From NCBI GenBank assembly GCA_027062125.1, contig JAMOTW010000144.1, forward strand, positions 1 through 5,131: a stretch of 5,131 nt of DNA. The letters are read 5' to 3'. The notes under the pieces were generated by a model. It ran no database searches, was not told the origin of the DNA, and saw only the letters and a program-made list of their open reading frames with translations. Of the stretch, positions 1 to 4,840 are shown in pieces. Position numbers and translations under genes: made by a program. Source of the stretch: Thermococcus sp. (GTDB lineage Archaea > Methanobacteriota_B > Thermococci > Thermococcales > Thermococcaceae). Positions within the stretch are counted from its first letter, which is position 1, and every line of letters starts with the position of its first letter.

Positions 1-531
1 CAGGTCAGCAACTACATAATGGCCACCAGTCAGATCGCCCAGACGACTTTGAGGAGCGTCATCGGTCAGGCCCATCTGGATGAACTGCTCAGCGAGAGGG
101 AGAAGCTCAACCTCCAGCTCCAGAAGATAATCGACGAGGCGACCGACCCGTGGGGAATAAAGGTCAGCACGGTCGAGATAAAGGACGTCGAGCTGCCAAG
201 CGGCATGCAGAGGGCGATGGCCAGGCAGGCGGAGGCCGAGCGTGAGAGGCGTGCAAGGATCCTTCTCGCCGAGGCAGAGCGCCAGGCAGCGGAGAAGCTC
301 CGCGACGCGGCTGAGATAGTGTCCCAGCACCCGATGGCACTCCAGCTCAGGACGCTCCAGACCATAAGCGACGTCGCGAGTGACAAGAGCAACGTCATAA
401 TACTGCCTCTCCCGATGGAGATGCTCAAGCTCTTCAGAAGCCTCGCCGATACCGCGGACGCCGCCAGGATAAAGCTCGAAAAGGAGGCCAGAGAGGACAA
501 GGAAGCCGGTACGGAGGCTTCCAAGAGATAA
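1..531 (+). CDS. Stomatin/SPFH (prohibitin-homology) family protein, 3' part
   Basis: The reading frame is open from base 1 to the TAA at 529-531, so 176 residues are visible and the N-terminal part (membrane anchor and first half of the SPFH domain) lies before the window. I chose no start: the ATG at 19 sits inside the conserved SPFH core (NYIMATSQIAQTTLRSVIG) and is not the real start. The rest of the SPFH domain runs through the DPWGIKVSTVEIKDVELP segment. It is followed by a long charged Ala/Glu/Arg helix, predicted coiled coil (about 60-100 residues after that ATG), a hydrophobic patch (NVIILPLPMEMLKLF) and an acidic/basic tail. This is the architecture of archaeal p-stomatin (Pyrococcus PH1511 type), a membrane scaffold that oligomerises and is a substrate of the NfeD-type protease (PH1510 type), usually encoded next to it. 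That partner would lie upstream and cannot be seen. Family assignment is firm; the exact role is inferred. Confidence 0.93.
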   Translation, partial: QVSNYIMATSQIAQTTLRSVIGQAHLDELLSEREKLNLQLQKIIDEATDPWGIKVSTVEIKDVELPSGMQRAMARQAEAERERRARILLAEAERQAAEKLRDAAEIVSQHPMALQLRTLQTISDVASDKSNVIILPLPMEMLKLFRSLADTADAARIKLEKEAREDKEAGTEASKR

Positions 532-542
532 AGGTCAATTAC

Positions 543-558
543 TTTTCTTCCATTTTTT
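543..558 (+). terminator. Oligo-T terminator after the stomatin gene
   Basis: A T4 run (543-546) and a T6 run (553-558) in a pyrimidine-rich stretch start 12 bases after the stomatin stop codon. No hairpin is visible. Archaeal RNA polymerase terminates on bare oligo-T tracts, so this probably ends the stomatin transcript. Confidence 0.6.
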
Positions 559-576
559 CGCCCTTCGTTGGATGAA

Positions 577-591
577 CCGCAAAAAATAAAA
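577..591 (+). promoter_or_regulatory. Distal BRE/TATA candidate for the MinD-like gene
   Basis: CCGCAAAAAATAAAA resembles an archaeal BRE plus TATA element. Transcription would begin about 25 bases downstream, near 610, leaving a leader of about 80 bases before the TTG at 694. It competes with the proximal candidate at 633-640, and only one may be active. Confidence 0.3.
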
Positions 592-632
592 GCCTTGTCT
601 GCATACTTCATACACGCAAGCTGGGTACTCCG

Positions 633-640
633 TATAAAAT
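633..640 (+). promoter_or_regulatory. Proximal TATA candidate for the MinD-like gene
   Basis: TATAAAAT lies in an AT-rich intergenic stretch. A start site about 25 bases downstream (near 660) would give a leader of about 34 bases that contains the ribosome binding site at 681-685. This spacing is more economical than that of the distal candidate, but the upstream BRE match is poor. Confidence 0.4.
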
Positions 641-680
641 CGAAGCCGGATTGTGAAGGAGATGGAGCAACGCTTACGCT

Positions 681-687
681 GGAGGTG
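681..687 (+). promoter_or_regulatory. Ribosome binding site that sets the MinD-like start
   Basis: GGAGGTG matches the archaeal anti-Shine-Dalgarno sequence. The GGAGG core ends 8 bases before the TTG at 694, the usual spacing here. The in-frame GTG at 685 overlaps this site and so cannot use it, and the more upstream in-frame TTG at 568 has no such site. The sequence therefore favours TTG 694. Confidence 0.75.
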
Positions 688-693
688 TTAACT

Positions 694-1473
694 TTGGAGG
701 GCCGTTCGATTGTTTTTGCATCGGGAAAAGGTGGAACTGGTAAAACAACGACTGTTGCGAATCTGGGTGTCGCTCTAGCCCAGTTCGGAAAGGAAGTGAT
801 CTTGCTGGACGCGGACATAACCATGGCCAACCTCAGCCTCGTCCTTGGAATGGAAGACATTCCGATAACCCTGCACGACGTCTTAGCCGGAGAGGCTGAC
901 CTCAAGGACGCCATCTACGAGGGTCCAGCGGGGGTTAAGGTCATCCCCGGTGGATTGAGCCTCGAGAAGATCAAGAAGGCCAAGCCCGAGAGGCTCAGGC
1001 AGCTCATCAGGGAGATAGGTCAGATGGCGGATTTCGTCCTCATCGACGCGCCGGCAGGTCTGGAGATGACCTCAGTCACCGCGCTCCTCATTGGTAAGGA
1101 GCTCATAATCGTCACCAACCCCGAGATTTCGGCCATAACCGACTCCCTCAAGACCAAGCTCATCGCTGAGAAGCTCGGAACCCTCCCGCTCGGTGCCATC
1201 CTCAACAGGGTCACAAACGAGAAGACCGAGCTCACCCAGGAGGAGATCGAGGCCATACTCGAGGTTCCGGTTCTGGCGATGATCCCTGAGGACCCCGAGG
1301 TCAAGCGCGCCAGTGCCTACGGTGTCCCGCTCGTCATCAAGAACCCGACCAGCCCGGCTGCGATAGCCATCAAGCAGCTCGCCGCCAAGCTCGCGGGCAT
1401 CAAGTGGCAGGCTCCCGAGCCCGAGAGCCCGATCAAAAGGGTCTTCAAAGCACTCTTCGGAGGGAAGAAATGA
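694..1473 (+). CDS. MinD/ParA-family P-loop ATPase (MinD-type)
   Basis: A 259-residue protein of the SIMIBI P-loop class, starting at a TTG chosen from the GGAGG site and from the family, whose members begin just before GRSIVFASGKGG. The deviant Walker A motif GKGGTGKTT is at residues 11-19, with signature Lys12 and P-loop Lys17. Switch I carries the DAD motif (Asp39 and Asp41), and the switch II/Walker B segment FVLIDAPAG is at 114-122. MinD-family ATPases bind ATP as dimers and act at the membrane. The C-terminus (residues 243-259, PESPIKRVFKALFGGKK) looks like the amphipathic membrane-targeting helix of bacterial MinD. No MinC, MinE or ParB gene is visible. Thermococcales carry several MinD-like paralogues, so cell division, chemotaxis-array/archaellum positioning or another polarity role all remain possible. 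The next gene overlaps its stop by one base. The first 30 or so codons are richer in A/T than the rest. Confidence 0.92.
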   Translation: MEGRSIVFASGKGGTGKTTTVANLGVALAQFGKEVILLDADITMANLSLVLGMEDIPITLHDVLAGEADLKDAIYEGPAGVKVIPGGLSLEKIKKAKPERLRQLIREIGQMADFVLIDAPAGLEMTSVTALLIGKELIIVTNPEISAITDSLKTKLIAEKLGTLPLGAILNRVTNEKTELTQEEIEAILEVPVLAMIPEDPEVKRASAYGVPLVIKNPTSPAAIAIKQLAAKLAGIKWQAPEPESPIKRVFKALFGGKK

Positions 1474-1721
1474 TGGCCGGCGCACTCATCTACGGGATAG
1501 TTATCATCCTGATAATCCTCAACATCATCCTGCTGATGCTCTACTACTCCGCCAAGAGCAACCCATACTACGTCGTCTACGACGAGGAAACCAAGAGCGC
1601 CCTCAAGAGGCGTGTCAGCACCCTCAAGGAAGACCTCGAGAGCGAGCTGGTTGACTTCGACGTCGAGGAGTGGGAGAGGACCCTCGAAGAGTCCATAGAC
1701 GAAGAGGTCAGGAGCCTCTGA
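1473..1721 (+). CDS. Small single-pass membrane protein coupled to the MinD-like ATPase
   Basis: An 82-residue protein. I chose the ATG at 1473, not the in-frame upstream start, because it overlaps the ATPase stop codon (TGATG) and has GGAGGG at 1459-1464, 8 bases before it. Residues 4-25 form one strongly hydrophobic helix (Ile/Leu-rich). A short Tyr-rich linker (YYVVYDEET) follows, then a highly charged C-terminal segment (about 38-82), probably helical, that begins basic (KRR at 45-47) and ends very acidic. By the positive-inside rule the C-terminal part would be cytoplasmic, on the same side as the ATPase. The overlapping start implies translational coupling and suggests, as inference, that this is a membrane partner or recruiter of the MinD-like protein. 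I recognise no named family. That it is a real gene is supported by its start signals and composition. Confidence 0.85.
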   Translation: MAGALIYGIVIILIILNIILLMLYYSAKSNPYYVVYDEETKSALKRRVSTLKEDLESELVDFDVEEWERTLEESIDEEVRSL

Positions 1722-1723
1722 CC

Positions 1724-1736
1724 TTTTTACCCCTTT
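1724..1736 (+). terminator. Oligo-T terminator after the MinD-like/membrane protein pair
   Basis: A T5 run at 1724-1728 begins 3 bases after the stop codon, and a further TTT follows at 1734-1736. No stem is visible. It fits a U-tract archaeal terminator separating this unit from the next gene. Confidence 0.5.
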
Positions 1737-1763
1737 GTTATTAAACATTTATGTGGCGTTAAA

Positions 1764-1770
1764 TTTTAAA
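1764..1770 (+). promoter_or_regulatory. TATA box of the 82-residue orphan gene
   Basis: TTTTAAA sits in an AT-rich gap. A start about 25 bases downstream (near 1792) would give a leader of under 20 bases containing the G-rich ribosome binding site at 1796-1802, ahead of the ATG at 1810. Spacing is good for an archaeal promoter. Confidence 0.45.
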
Positions 1771-1809
1771 GCACTCCTTCTATCAACTTTAAATCGGGGG
1801 TGGGGCGTT

Positions 1810-2058
1810 ATGAAGGTCAGACTCGGCTATCCGGACAGGATAGTCGAGGTCGACGACAAGACTGTTCACGTTTTTAAGGGCCGCCTTGTGAGCGCCCCAC
1901 TCAGCGAGGTCGTCAACTACTACGTCAGGGGAGAGGGACTCCTGCCACCTGCCATAAAGGATGTAGCGGCCGACGTTGTAAGGGCACTCCTCAACGTGGG
2001 AGAGCTCCGGGAAGGGGTATCTTCCTTCGTTGGACACGCCCACCATGTAAGCACCTGA
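1810..2058 (+). CDS. Conserved-looking hypothetical protein, 82 residues
   Basis: I do not recognise the family. The ATG at 1810 is chosen because GGGGGTG (1796-1802) lies 7 bases upstream; the longer reading from the TTG at 1735 would run through the promoter and has no binding site. The N-terminal half looks beta-rich (MKVRLGYPDRIVEVDDKTVH, then VFKGRLVSAP). The middle is probably helical (LSEVVNYYV, then AIKDVAADVVRALLNVGELR). The last residues contain a short His cluster (GHAHHV), which could bind metal but is too short to argue from. There is no signal peptide or membrane segment, so it should be cytoplasmic. Codon use matches the neighbours, which supports a real gene. It stands alone between the MinD-like unit and AMP phosphorylase, with its own promoter, so context says little about function. 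Confidence 0.75.
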   Translation: MKVRLGYPDRIVEVDDKTVHVFKGRLVSAPLSEVVNYYVRGEGLLPPAIKDVAADVVRALLNVGELREGVSSFVGHAHHVST

Positions 2059-2063
2059 ACCTG

Positions 2064-2108
2064 TTTTACATTTCTTTGATAAGCCGGCCCCCATGCCCGG
2101 CGTGTTTT
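2064..2108 (+). terminator. Possible terminator region after the orphan gene
   Basis: Short T runs (TTTT at 2064-2067, TTTCTTT at 2071-2077) follow the stop codon. A 5-bp stem, GCCGG (2083-2087) with CCGGC (2097-2101), then precedes another TTTT at 2105-2108. Each element is weak alone; together they could end the orphan-gene transcript before the next promoter. Confidence 0.35.
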
Positions 2109-2123
2109 AATGGCCGCACAGTT

Positions 2124-2138
2124 GAAAACGTTTAAGTA
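2124..2138 (+). promoter_or_regulatory. BRE/TATA promoter of the AMP phosphorylase gene
   Basis: GAAAACGTTTAAGTA reads as a BRE (GAAAACG) joined to a TATA element (TTTAAGTA at 2131-2138). Transcription would start near 2156-2160, giving a leader of about 25-30 bases. The leader contains GGAGG at 2172-2176, 8 bases before the ATG. Confidence 0.6.
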
Positions 2139-2153
2139 CTCTTCTGCTCAATA

Positions 2154-2170
2154 GTGTGAACTCGTGTGAA
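2154..2170 (+). repeat. GTGTGAA direct repeat at the AMP phosphorylase start site
   Basis: GTGTGAA occurs at 2154-2160 and again at 2164-2170, a 10-base period (one helical turn). It covers the predicted transcription start and early leader, where an archaeal repressor could block RNA polymerase. Two 7-base copies may be chance. Confidence 0.4.
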
Positions 2171-2184
2171 AGGAGGGGATTGAA

Positions 2185-3696
2185 ATGAAGGCGAAGGTAA
2201 GAATCCTAGACATGTACAGCGGGAGGTACTCCGTGTTCATAAACGAGAAGGAGGCCAAGAAGGCCAAGCTCCACCCCGACGACCTGGTGAAGCTTGAGGC
2301 CGGAAAGAAGACGGTCTACGGCAGTGTTGTCATCAGCAACCTCGTCAAGGAAGGCGAGATAGGCGTGAGCAAGGACATCCTCCAGCTCCACAGCTTCTCG
2401 GAGGGTGAGGTCGTCACGGTTCTCCCGGGAGGGACCCCCGAGAGCGTCCGCTACATAAAGAAGAAGATGCGCGGTGAGAAGCTCAGGAAGGTCGAGATAG
2501 AGGCCATCGTGAGGGACATCGTCGACAGGAAGCTTAGGGACATCGAGATAAGCTCCTTCGTCACCTCGCTCGAGATAAACGGCCTCGACATGGACGAGAT
2601 AGCCGCTTTGACCATAGCGATGGCAGAAACCGGCGACATGCTCGACATAGACAGGAAGCCGATAATGGACGTCCACAGCATCGGCGGCGTCCCCGGAAAC
2701 AAGACCAACATCCTCGTCGTGCCGATAGTCGCCGCCGCGGGTCTCACCATACCCAAGACCAGCTCGAGGGCCATCACCAGCGCCGCAGGAACGGCGGACG
2801 TTGTTGAGGTCTTCGCCGACGTCAGCTTTTCCCTCGACGAGATAAAGCGCATAGTGGAGAAGGTTGGTGCCTGCCTCGTCTGGGGCGGCGCTTTGAACCT
2901 CGCCCCGGCCGATGACATAACCATCAAGTCAGAGCGCGCCCTCAGCATCGACCCGACGGGGCTCATGCTCGCGAGCATAATGTCGAAGAAGTACGCCATG
3001 GGCAGCCAGTACGTCCTCATAGACATTCCGACAGGGAAGGGCGTCAAGGTGGAGACTGTCGACCAGGCAAGGGGCCTGGCCAGGGACTTCATAGAACTCG
3101 GAAAGAGGCTCGGCCAGTACGTCGAAGTGGCGATAACCTACGGCGGCCAGCCGATAGGCCACACCGTCGGCCCAGCCCTTGAAGCGAGAGAAGCCCTCTC
3201 CGCACTTATGAGTGGAACCGGGCCGGGCAGTCTCATCGAGAAGGCGACAGGCCTCGCCGGGGTCCTCCTTGAGATGGGCGGCGTTGCCCCGGCAGGCATG
3301 GGCAAGAAGATGGCGAGGGAAATCCTCGAGAGCGGAAAGGCCTACCAGAAGATGCGCGAGATAATCGAGGAGCAGGGTGGAAACCCCGACATAAAGCCCG
3401 AGGAAATCCCGGTAGGCGACAAGACCTACACATTCACCGCTCCCACCAGCGGCTACATCACAGCCATCGACAACAGGGCCATAACCGGAATCGCGAGGGC
3501 CGCAGGAGCGCCCGAGGATAAGGGCGCCGGGCTGGAGCTCTACGTCAAGGTGGGCGAGAAGGTCAAGGAGGGCGACCCGCTCTTCACCATCCACGCGGAG
3601 AGCGAGGCCAGGCTCGACCAGGCAATAGTCTTTGCCAGGAGAACCGAACCGATAAGGATAGAGGGCATGGTCCTCCAGAGGATTGGGAACATCTGA
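2185..3696 (+). CDS. deoA: AMP phosphorylase (archaeal DeoA-type)
   Basis: A 503-residue enzyme, the same length I recall for the characterised Thermococcus kodakarensis protein. It phosphorolyses AMP (and CMP/UMP) to the free base and ribose 1,5-bisphosphate. R15P isomerase and type III RuBisCO then convert that product to 3-phosphoglycerate, salvaging nucleotide ribose for central carbon metabolism in the cytoplasm. The N-terminal 84 or so residues are the extra archaeal domain used for higher oligomerisation; a thymidine-phosphorylase-type fold follows. Ligand positions known for the family are all present: Gly168 in HSIGGVPGNKT, the SRAITS loop 194-199, Thr203 in AGTADVVEV, proposed proton donor Asp256, Ser264 and Lys288. 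The C-terminal alpha/beta domain (about 415-503) includes VKVGEKVKEGDPLF. The start is fixed by GGAGG 8 bases upstream. It appears monocistronic. It differs from thymidine phosphorylase by SSRAITSAAGTAD in place of the SGRGLGHTGGTLD-type loop. The gene is intact. Confidence 0.97.
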   Translation: MKAKVRILDMYSGRYSVFINEKEAKKAKLHPDDLVKLEAGKKTVYGSVVISNLVKEGEIGVSKDILQLHSFSEGEVVTVLPGGTPESVRYIKKKMRGEKLRKVEIEAIVRDIVDRKLRDIEISSFVTSLEINGLDMDEIAALTIAMAETGDMLDIDRKPIMDVHSIGGVPGNKTNILVVPIVAAAGLTIPKTSSRAITSAAGTADVVEVFADVSFSLDEIKRIVEKVGACLVWGGALNLAPADDITIKSERALSIDPTGLMLASIMSKKYAMGSQYVLIDIPTGKGVKVETVDQARGLARDFIELGKRLGQYVEVAITYGGQPIGHTVGPALEAREALSALMSGTGPGSLIEKATGLAGVLLEMGGVAPAGMGKKMAREILESGKAYQKMREIIEEQGGNPDIKPEEIPVGDKTYTFTAPTSGYITAIDNRAITGIARAAGAPEDKGAGLELYVKVGEKVKEGDPLFTIHAESEARLDQAIVFARRTEPIRIEGMVLQRIGNI

Positions 3697-3707
3697 CAAC
3701 TTCTCCC

Positions 3708-3713
3708 TTTTTT
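3708..3713 (+). terminator. Oligo-T terminator of the AMP phosphorylase gene
   Basis: A T6 run begins 12 bases after the stop codon, inside the 44-base gap to the convergent gene. No hairpin is seen, as expected for archaeal U-tract termination. Confidence 0.6.
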
Positions 3714-3726
3714 ATTGGTCCCTCGG

Positions 3727-3730
3727 AAAA
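3727..3730 (-). terminator. Weak oligo-T on the minus strand after the DUF2095 gene
   Basis: AAAA on the plus strand is a T4 run on the minus strand, 10 bases past the minus-strand stop codon. It is short, so termination may be inefficient and transcripts could run into the AMP phosphorylase gene in antisense. Confidence 0.25.
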
Positions 3731-3740
3731 GTAGAGCCGA

Positions 3741-4136
3741 TCAATCGCGCTTTCTGTGCTTCTCATACCAGCCCCACTCCTTCTTGGGCCCGAAGGCCCT
3801 GACACCCTTCTCAACGAGGGTTATGCGCAGCTCCTTAGCCATCTCGTGGGTTATCTCTCCCCTCTCTTCCATCCAGTTTATTATCTCGAGGGCCTCATCA
3901 TCCGTCTCGCACCTCCGCAGGAAGTCGATGACGGTGGGACTGTACCCAGAGAAGTCCATCAGTTCATCCTCTTCTTCCAGAATCTCGCCCTCCTCCTTGG
4001 CCCGGTAAGCGTCCACGGGGATTCCTTCTCCCTCAAGCTCCCTCGCGAGGGCCGGGAAAGTCTGCTCGAACTCTTCCCTATCGTACTCCTGCCAGGCGAA
4101 GTCGTCGACGGGCCGCTTCTTTTTCTTCTCCTCCAT
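3741..4136 (-). CDS. DUF2095-type conserved archaeal protein
   Basis: A 131-residue, highly charged protein without signal peptide or membrane segment. I assign it, from memory of the family pattern, to DUF2095, an uncharacterised archaeal family. Visible hallmarks are a Lys-rich N-terminus, the segment EYDREEFEQTFPALAREL (about 17-34), an acidic stretch (EEGEILEEEDELMDF), SGYSPTVIDFLRRC with a single Cys, a helical block (DEALEIINWMEERGEITHEM), and a strongly patterned end, KELRITLVEKGVRAFGPKKE then WGWYEKH. The C-terminal half looks like a compact helical domain; function is unknown. The ATG at 4136 is preferred over the GTG at 4145 because AGGTG (4147-4143 on the minus strand) lies 6 bases before it, while the GTG has no binding site and would sit almost at the transcription start. 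It converges on AMP phosphorylase and diverges from the DUF123 gene. Confidence 0.85.
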   Translation of the reverse strand: MEEKKKKRPVDDFAWQEYDREEFEQTFPALARELEGEGIPVDAYRAKEEGEILEEEDELMDFSGYSPTVIDFLRRCETDDEALEIINWMEERGEITHEMAKELRITLVEKGVRAFGPKKEWGWYEKHRKRD

Positions 4137-4168
4137 TCTCCACACCTGGTCTAGTTTGGACTCAAGGG

Positions 4169-4176
4169 TTTATAAA
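4169..4176. promoter_or_regulatory. Palindromic TATA box shared by two divergent genes
   Basis: TTTATAAA is its own reverse complement and lies in the 61-base gap between the two divergent starts. To the left, a start site 25 bases away falls near 4147, about 11 bases before the minus-strand ATG at 4136. To the right it falls near 4197, next to the ATG at 4198. No other good TATA element is seen in the gap, so both genes probably depend on this site, with flanking BRE sequences setting direction. Confidence 0.6.
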
Positions 4177-4197
4177 TCGTGGGTAGAACTCCCTCCC

Positions 4198-4635
4198 ATG
4201 AAGGGCTCTTACTTCCTCGTCATACGGCTCGACAAAGACCGGGACGTGAGAACTAAGGGACGGGAGTTTCACCTGAGGAATGGCTACTACGTCTACGTCG
4301 GTTCGGCCATGAACTCCCTCGAAAAGCGCGTTGCCAGGCATTTCTCGAAGGAGAAGAAGCTACACTGGCACATCGATTACCTGCTGAAGGAGGCGGAGCT
4401 TTTGAGGGCCTATCTGATTCCAAGCGAGGAGCGGCTCGAGGAGAGACTCTCGCTGGAGGTGGCGCGGTACGGGGAGCCGGTGAACGGCTTCGGTGCCGGA
4501 GACGTCAAGCTCAGCACCAATCTCTATCGCTTCGATGAGGAGCCGGACGGAACCTTGACGGAAATCCTCAGGAGCCTTGGTCTGGCCTGGAAAATTGTTA
4601 AAAGCGGGGCCGACCTAAAAGATATACGGTGGTAG
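4198..4635 (+). CDS. GIY-YIG-like DUF123 family protein
   Basis: A 145-residue protein. It begins with the family's typical MKGSYFLVIRL and carries the GIY-YIG-like core NGYYVYVGSAMNSLEKRVARH (residues 28-48), with Gly35, Arg44, Arg47 and His48. KKLHWHIDYLL (53-63) and NGFGAGDVKLSTNLYRF (96-112) follow. DUF123 proteins are small stand-alone GIY-YIG-fold proteins, sometimes fused to endonuclease III; a DNA-processing role is suspected but not established. In most relatives I remember, the GFG segment continues as SDCxCxSHL; here the Cys and His positions are Val, Leu and Asn. The ATG at 4198 is chosen over the TTG at 4156 because the longer form would run through the TATA box and the family starts at MKGSY. 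No ribosome binding site precedes it, fitting a leaderless mRNA. The antitoxin ATG follows its stop by one base. Confidence 0.88.
   Translation: MKGSYFLVIRLDKDRDVRTKGREFHLRNGYYVYVGSAMNSLEKRVARHFSKEKKLHWHIDYLLKEAELLRAYLIPSEERLEERLSLEVARYGEPVNGFGAGDVKLSTNLYRFDEEPDGTLTEILRSLGLAWKIVKSGADLKDIRW
4590..4603 (+). promoter_or_regulatory. Possible internal promoter for the toxin-antitoxin pair
   Basis: GAAAATTGTTAAAA, inside the end of the DUF123 gene, resembles a BRE plus TATA element. A start near 4625 would leave about 12 bases of leader containing GGTGGT (4628-4633) before the antitoxin ATG. It would let the pair be expressed apart from the upstream gene; evidence is positional only. Confidence 0.35.
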
Positions 4636-4636
4636 T

Positions 4637-4840
4637 ATGGGAACGATTATCGAGGCGGTCTATGATGGTGAGACGTTCAGACCTCTCAGGCGAGTGAACA
4701 TACCAAAGGGAACAAAGGTCAGAGTTATCGTTGGCGAGACTATCTGGGACCTGCTTGACGAGATTAATGGGATTCCCGTCGATGTCAATGTGGAGGAAGT
4801 GCTGGAAGATGTCAGGGGAAGAAAAAGGGTTCGTTATTGA
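4637..4840 (+). CDS. AF2212/DUF104-type antitoxin (VapB role)
   Basis: A 67-residue protein whose first 31 residues (MGTIIEAVYDGETFRPLRRV, then NIPKGTKVRVI) match the AF2212-like/DUF104 pattern, a short beta-rich dimerisation or DNA-binding domain found in archaeal antitoxins. The second half (about 35-67) would wrap around the toxin and is helical and acidic (VEEVLEDV), ending in a basic tail (RGRKRVRY). It should neutralise the PIN-domain RNase encoded by the overlapping next gene and may repress their transcription. The start has GGTG at 4628-4631, 5 bases upstream. The gene begins one base after the DUF123 stop codon and its last 32 bases overlap the toxin gene in another frame. Family and pairing are well supported; operator binding is inference. 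Confidence 0.9.
   Translation: MGTIIEAVYDGETFRPLRRVNIPKGTKVRVIVGETIWDLLDEINGIPVDVNVEEVLEDVRGRKRVRY

Noticed and set aside
568..693. N-terminal extension of the MinD-like protein from the TTG at 568.
   Set aside because: The extra residues do not resemble the family, cover an AT-rich promoter-like region, and lack a ribosome binding site. GGAGG at 681-685 fits the TTG at 694.
66..914. Long minus-strand reading frame (282 codons) across the stomatin and MinD-like genes.
   Set aside because: It is Ser/Leu-rich with low-complexity composition, lies opposite two well-supported genes, spans their intergenic promoter region, and has no plausible start signal. It is an antisense shadow.
1404..1472. 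Upstream in-frame start for the small membrane protein.
   Set aside because: It would lie within the end of the ATPase gene without a binding site. The ATG at 1473 has GGAGGG at ideal distance and begins directly before the membrane helix.
2083..2101. GCCGG/CCGGC inverted repeat as a regulatory operator or riboswitch stem.
   Set aside because: Only five base pairs with a nine-base loop and no further pairing, so it is counted only as a weak part of a terminator region.
2929..3699. Minus-strand reading frame (256 codons) opposite the AMP phosphorylase gene.
   Set aside because: It mirrors codon bias of a confidently assigned gene, has no recognisable domain, and has no start signals.
3880..3905. 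ATGATGA on the minus strand as a C box of a C/D guide RNA.
   Set aside because: It lies inside the DUF2095 coding frame, and no CTGA D box follows at the expected distance.
3756..4154. Plus-strand reading frame opposite the DUF2095 gene.
   Set aside because: Leu-rich shadow of the minus-strand gene. The minus-strand product shows clear family patterning and a promoter; this one shows neither.
4156..4197. Longer DUF123 protein from the TTG at 4156.
   Set aside because: The extension would be translated from the TATA box region, which should not be transcribed, and the family begins at MKGSY.
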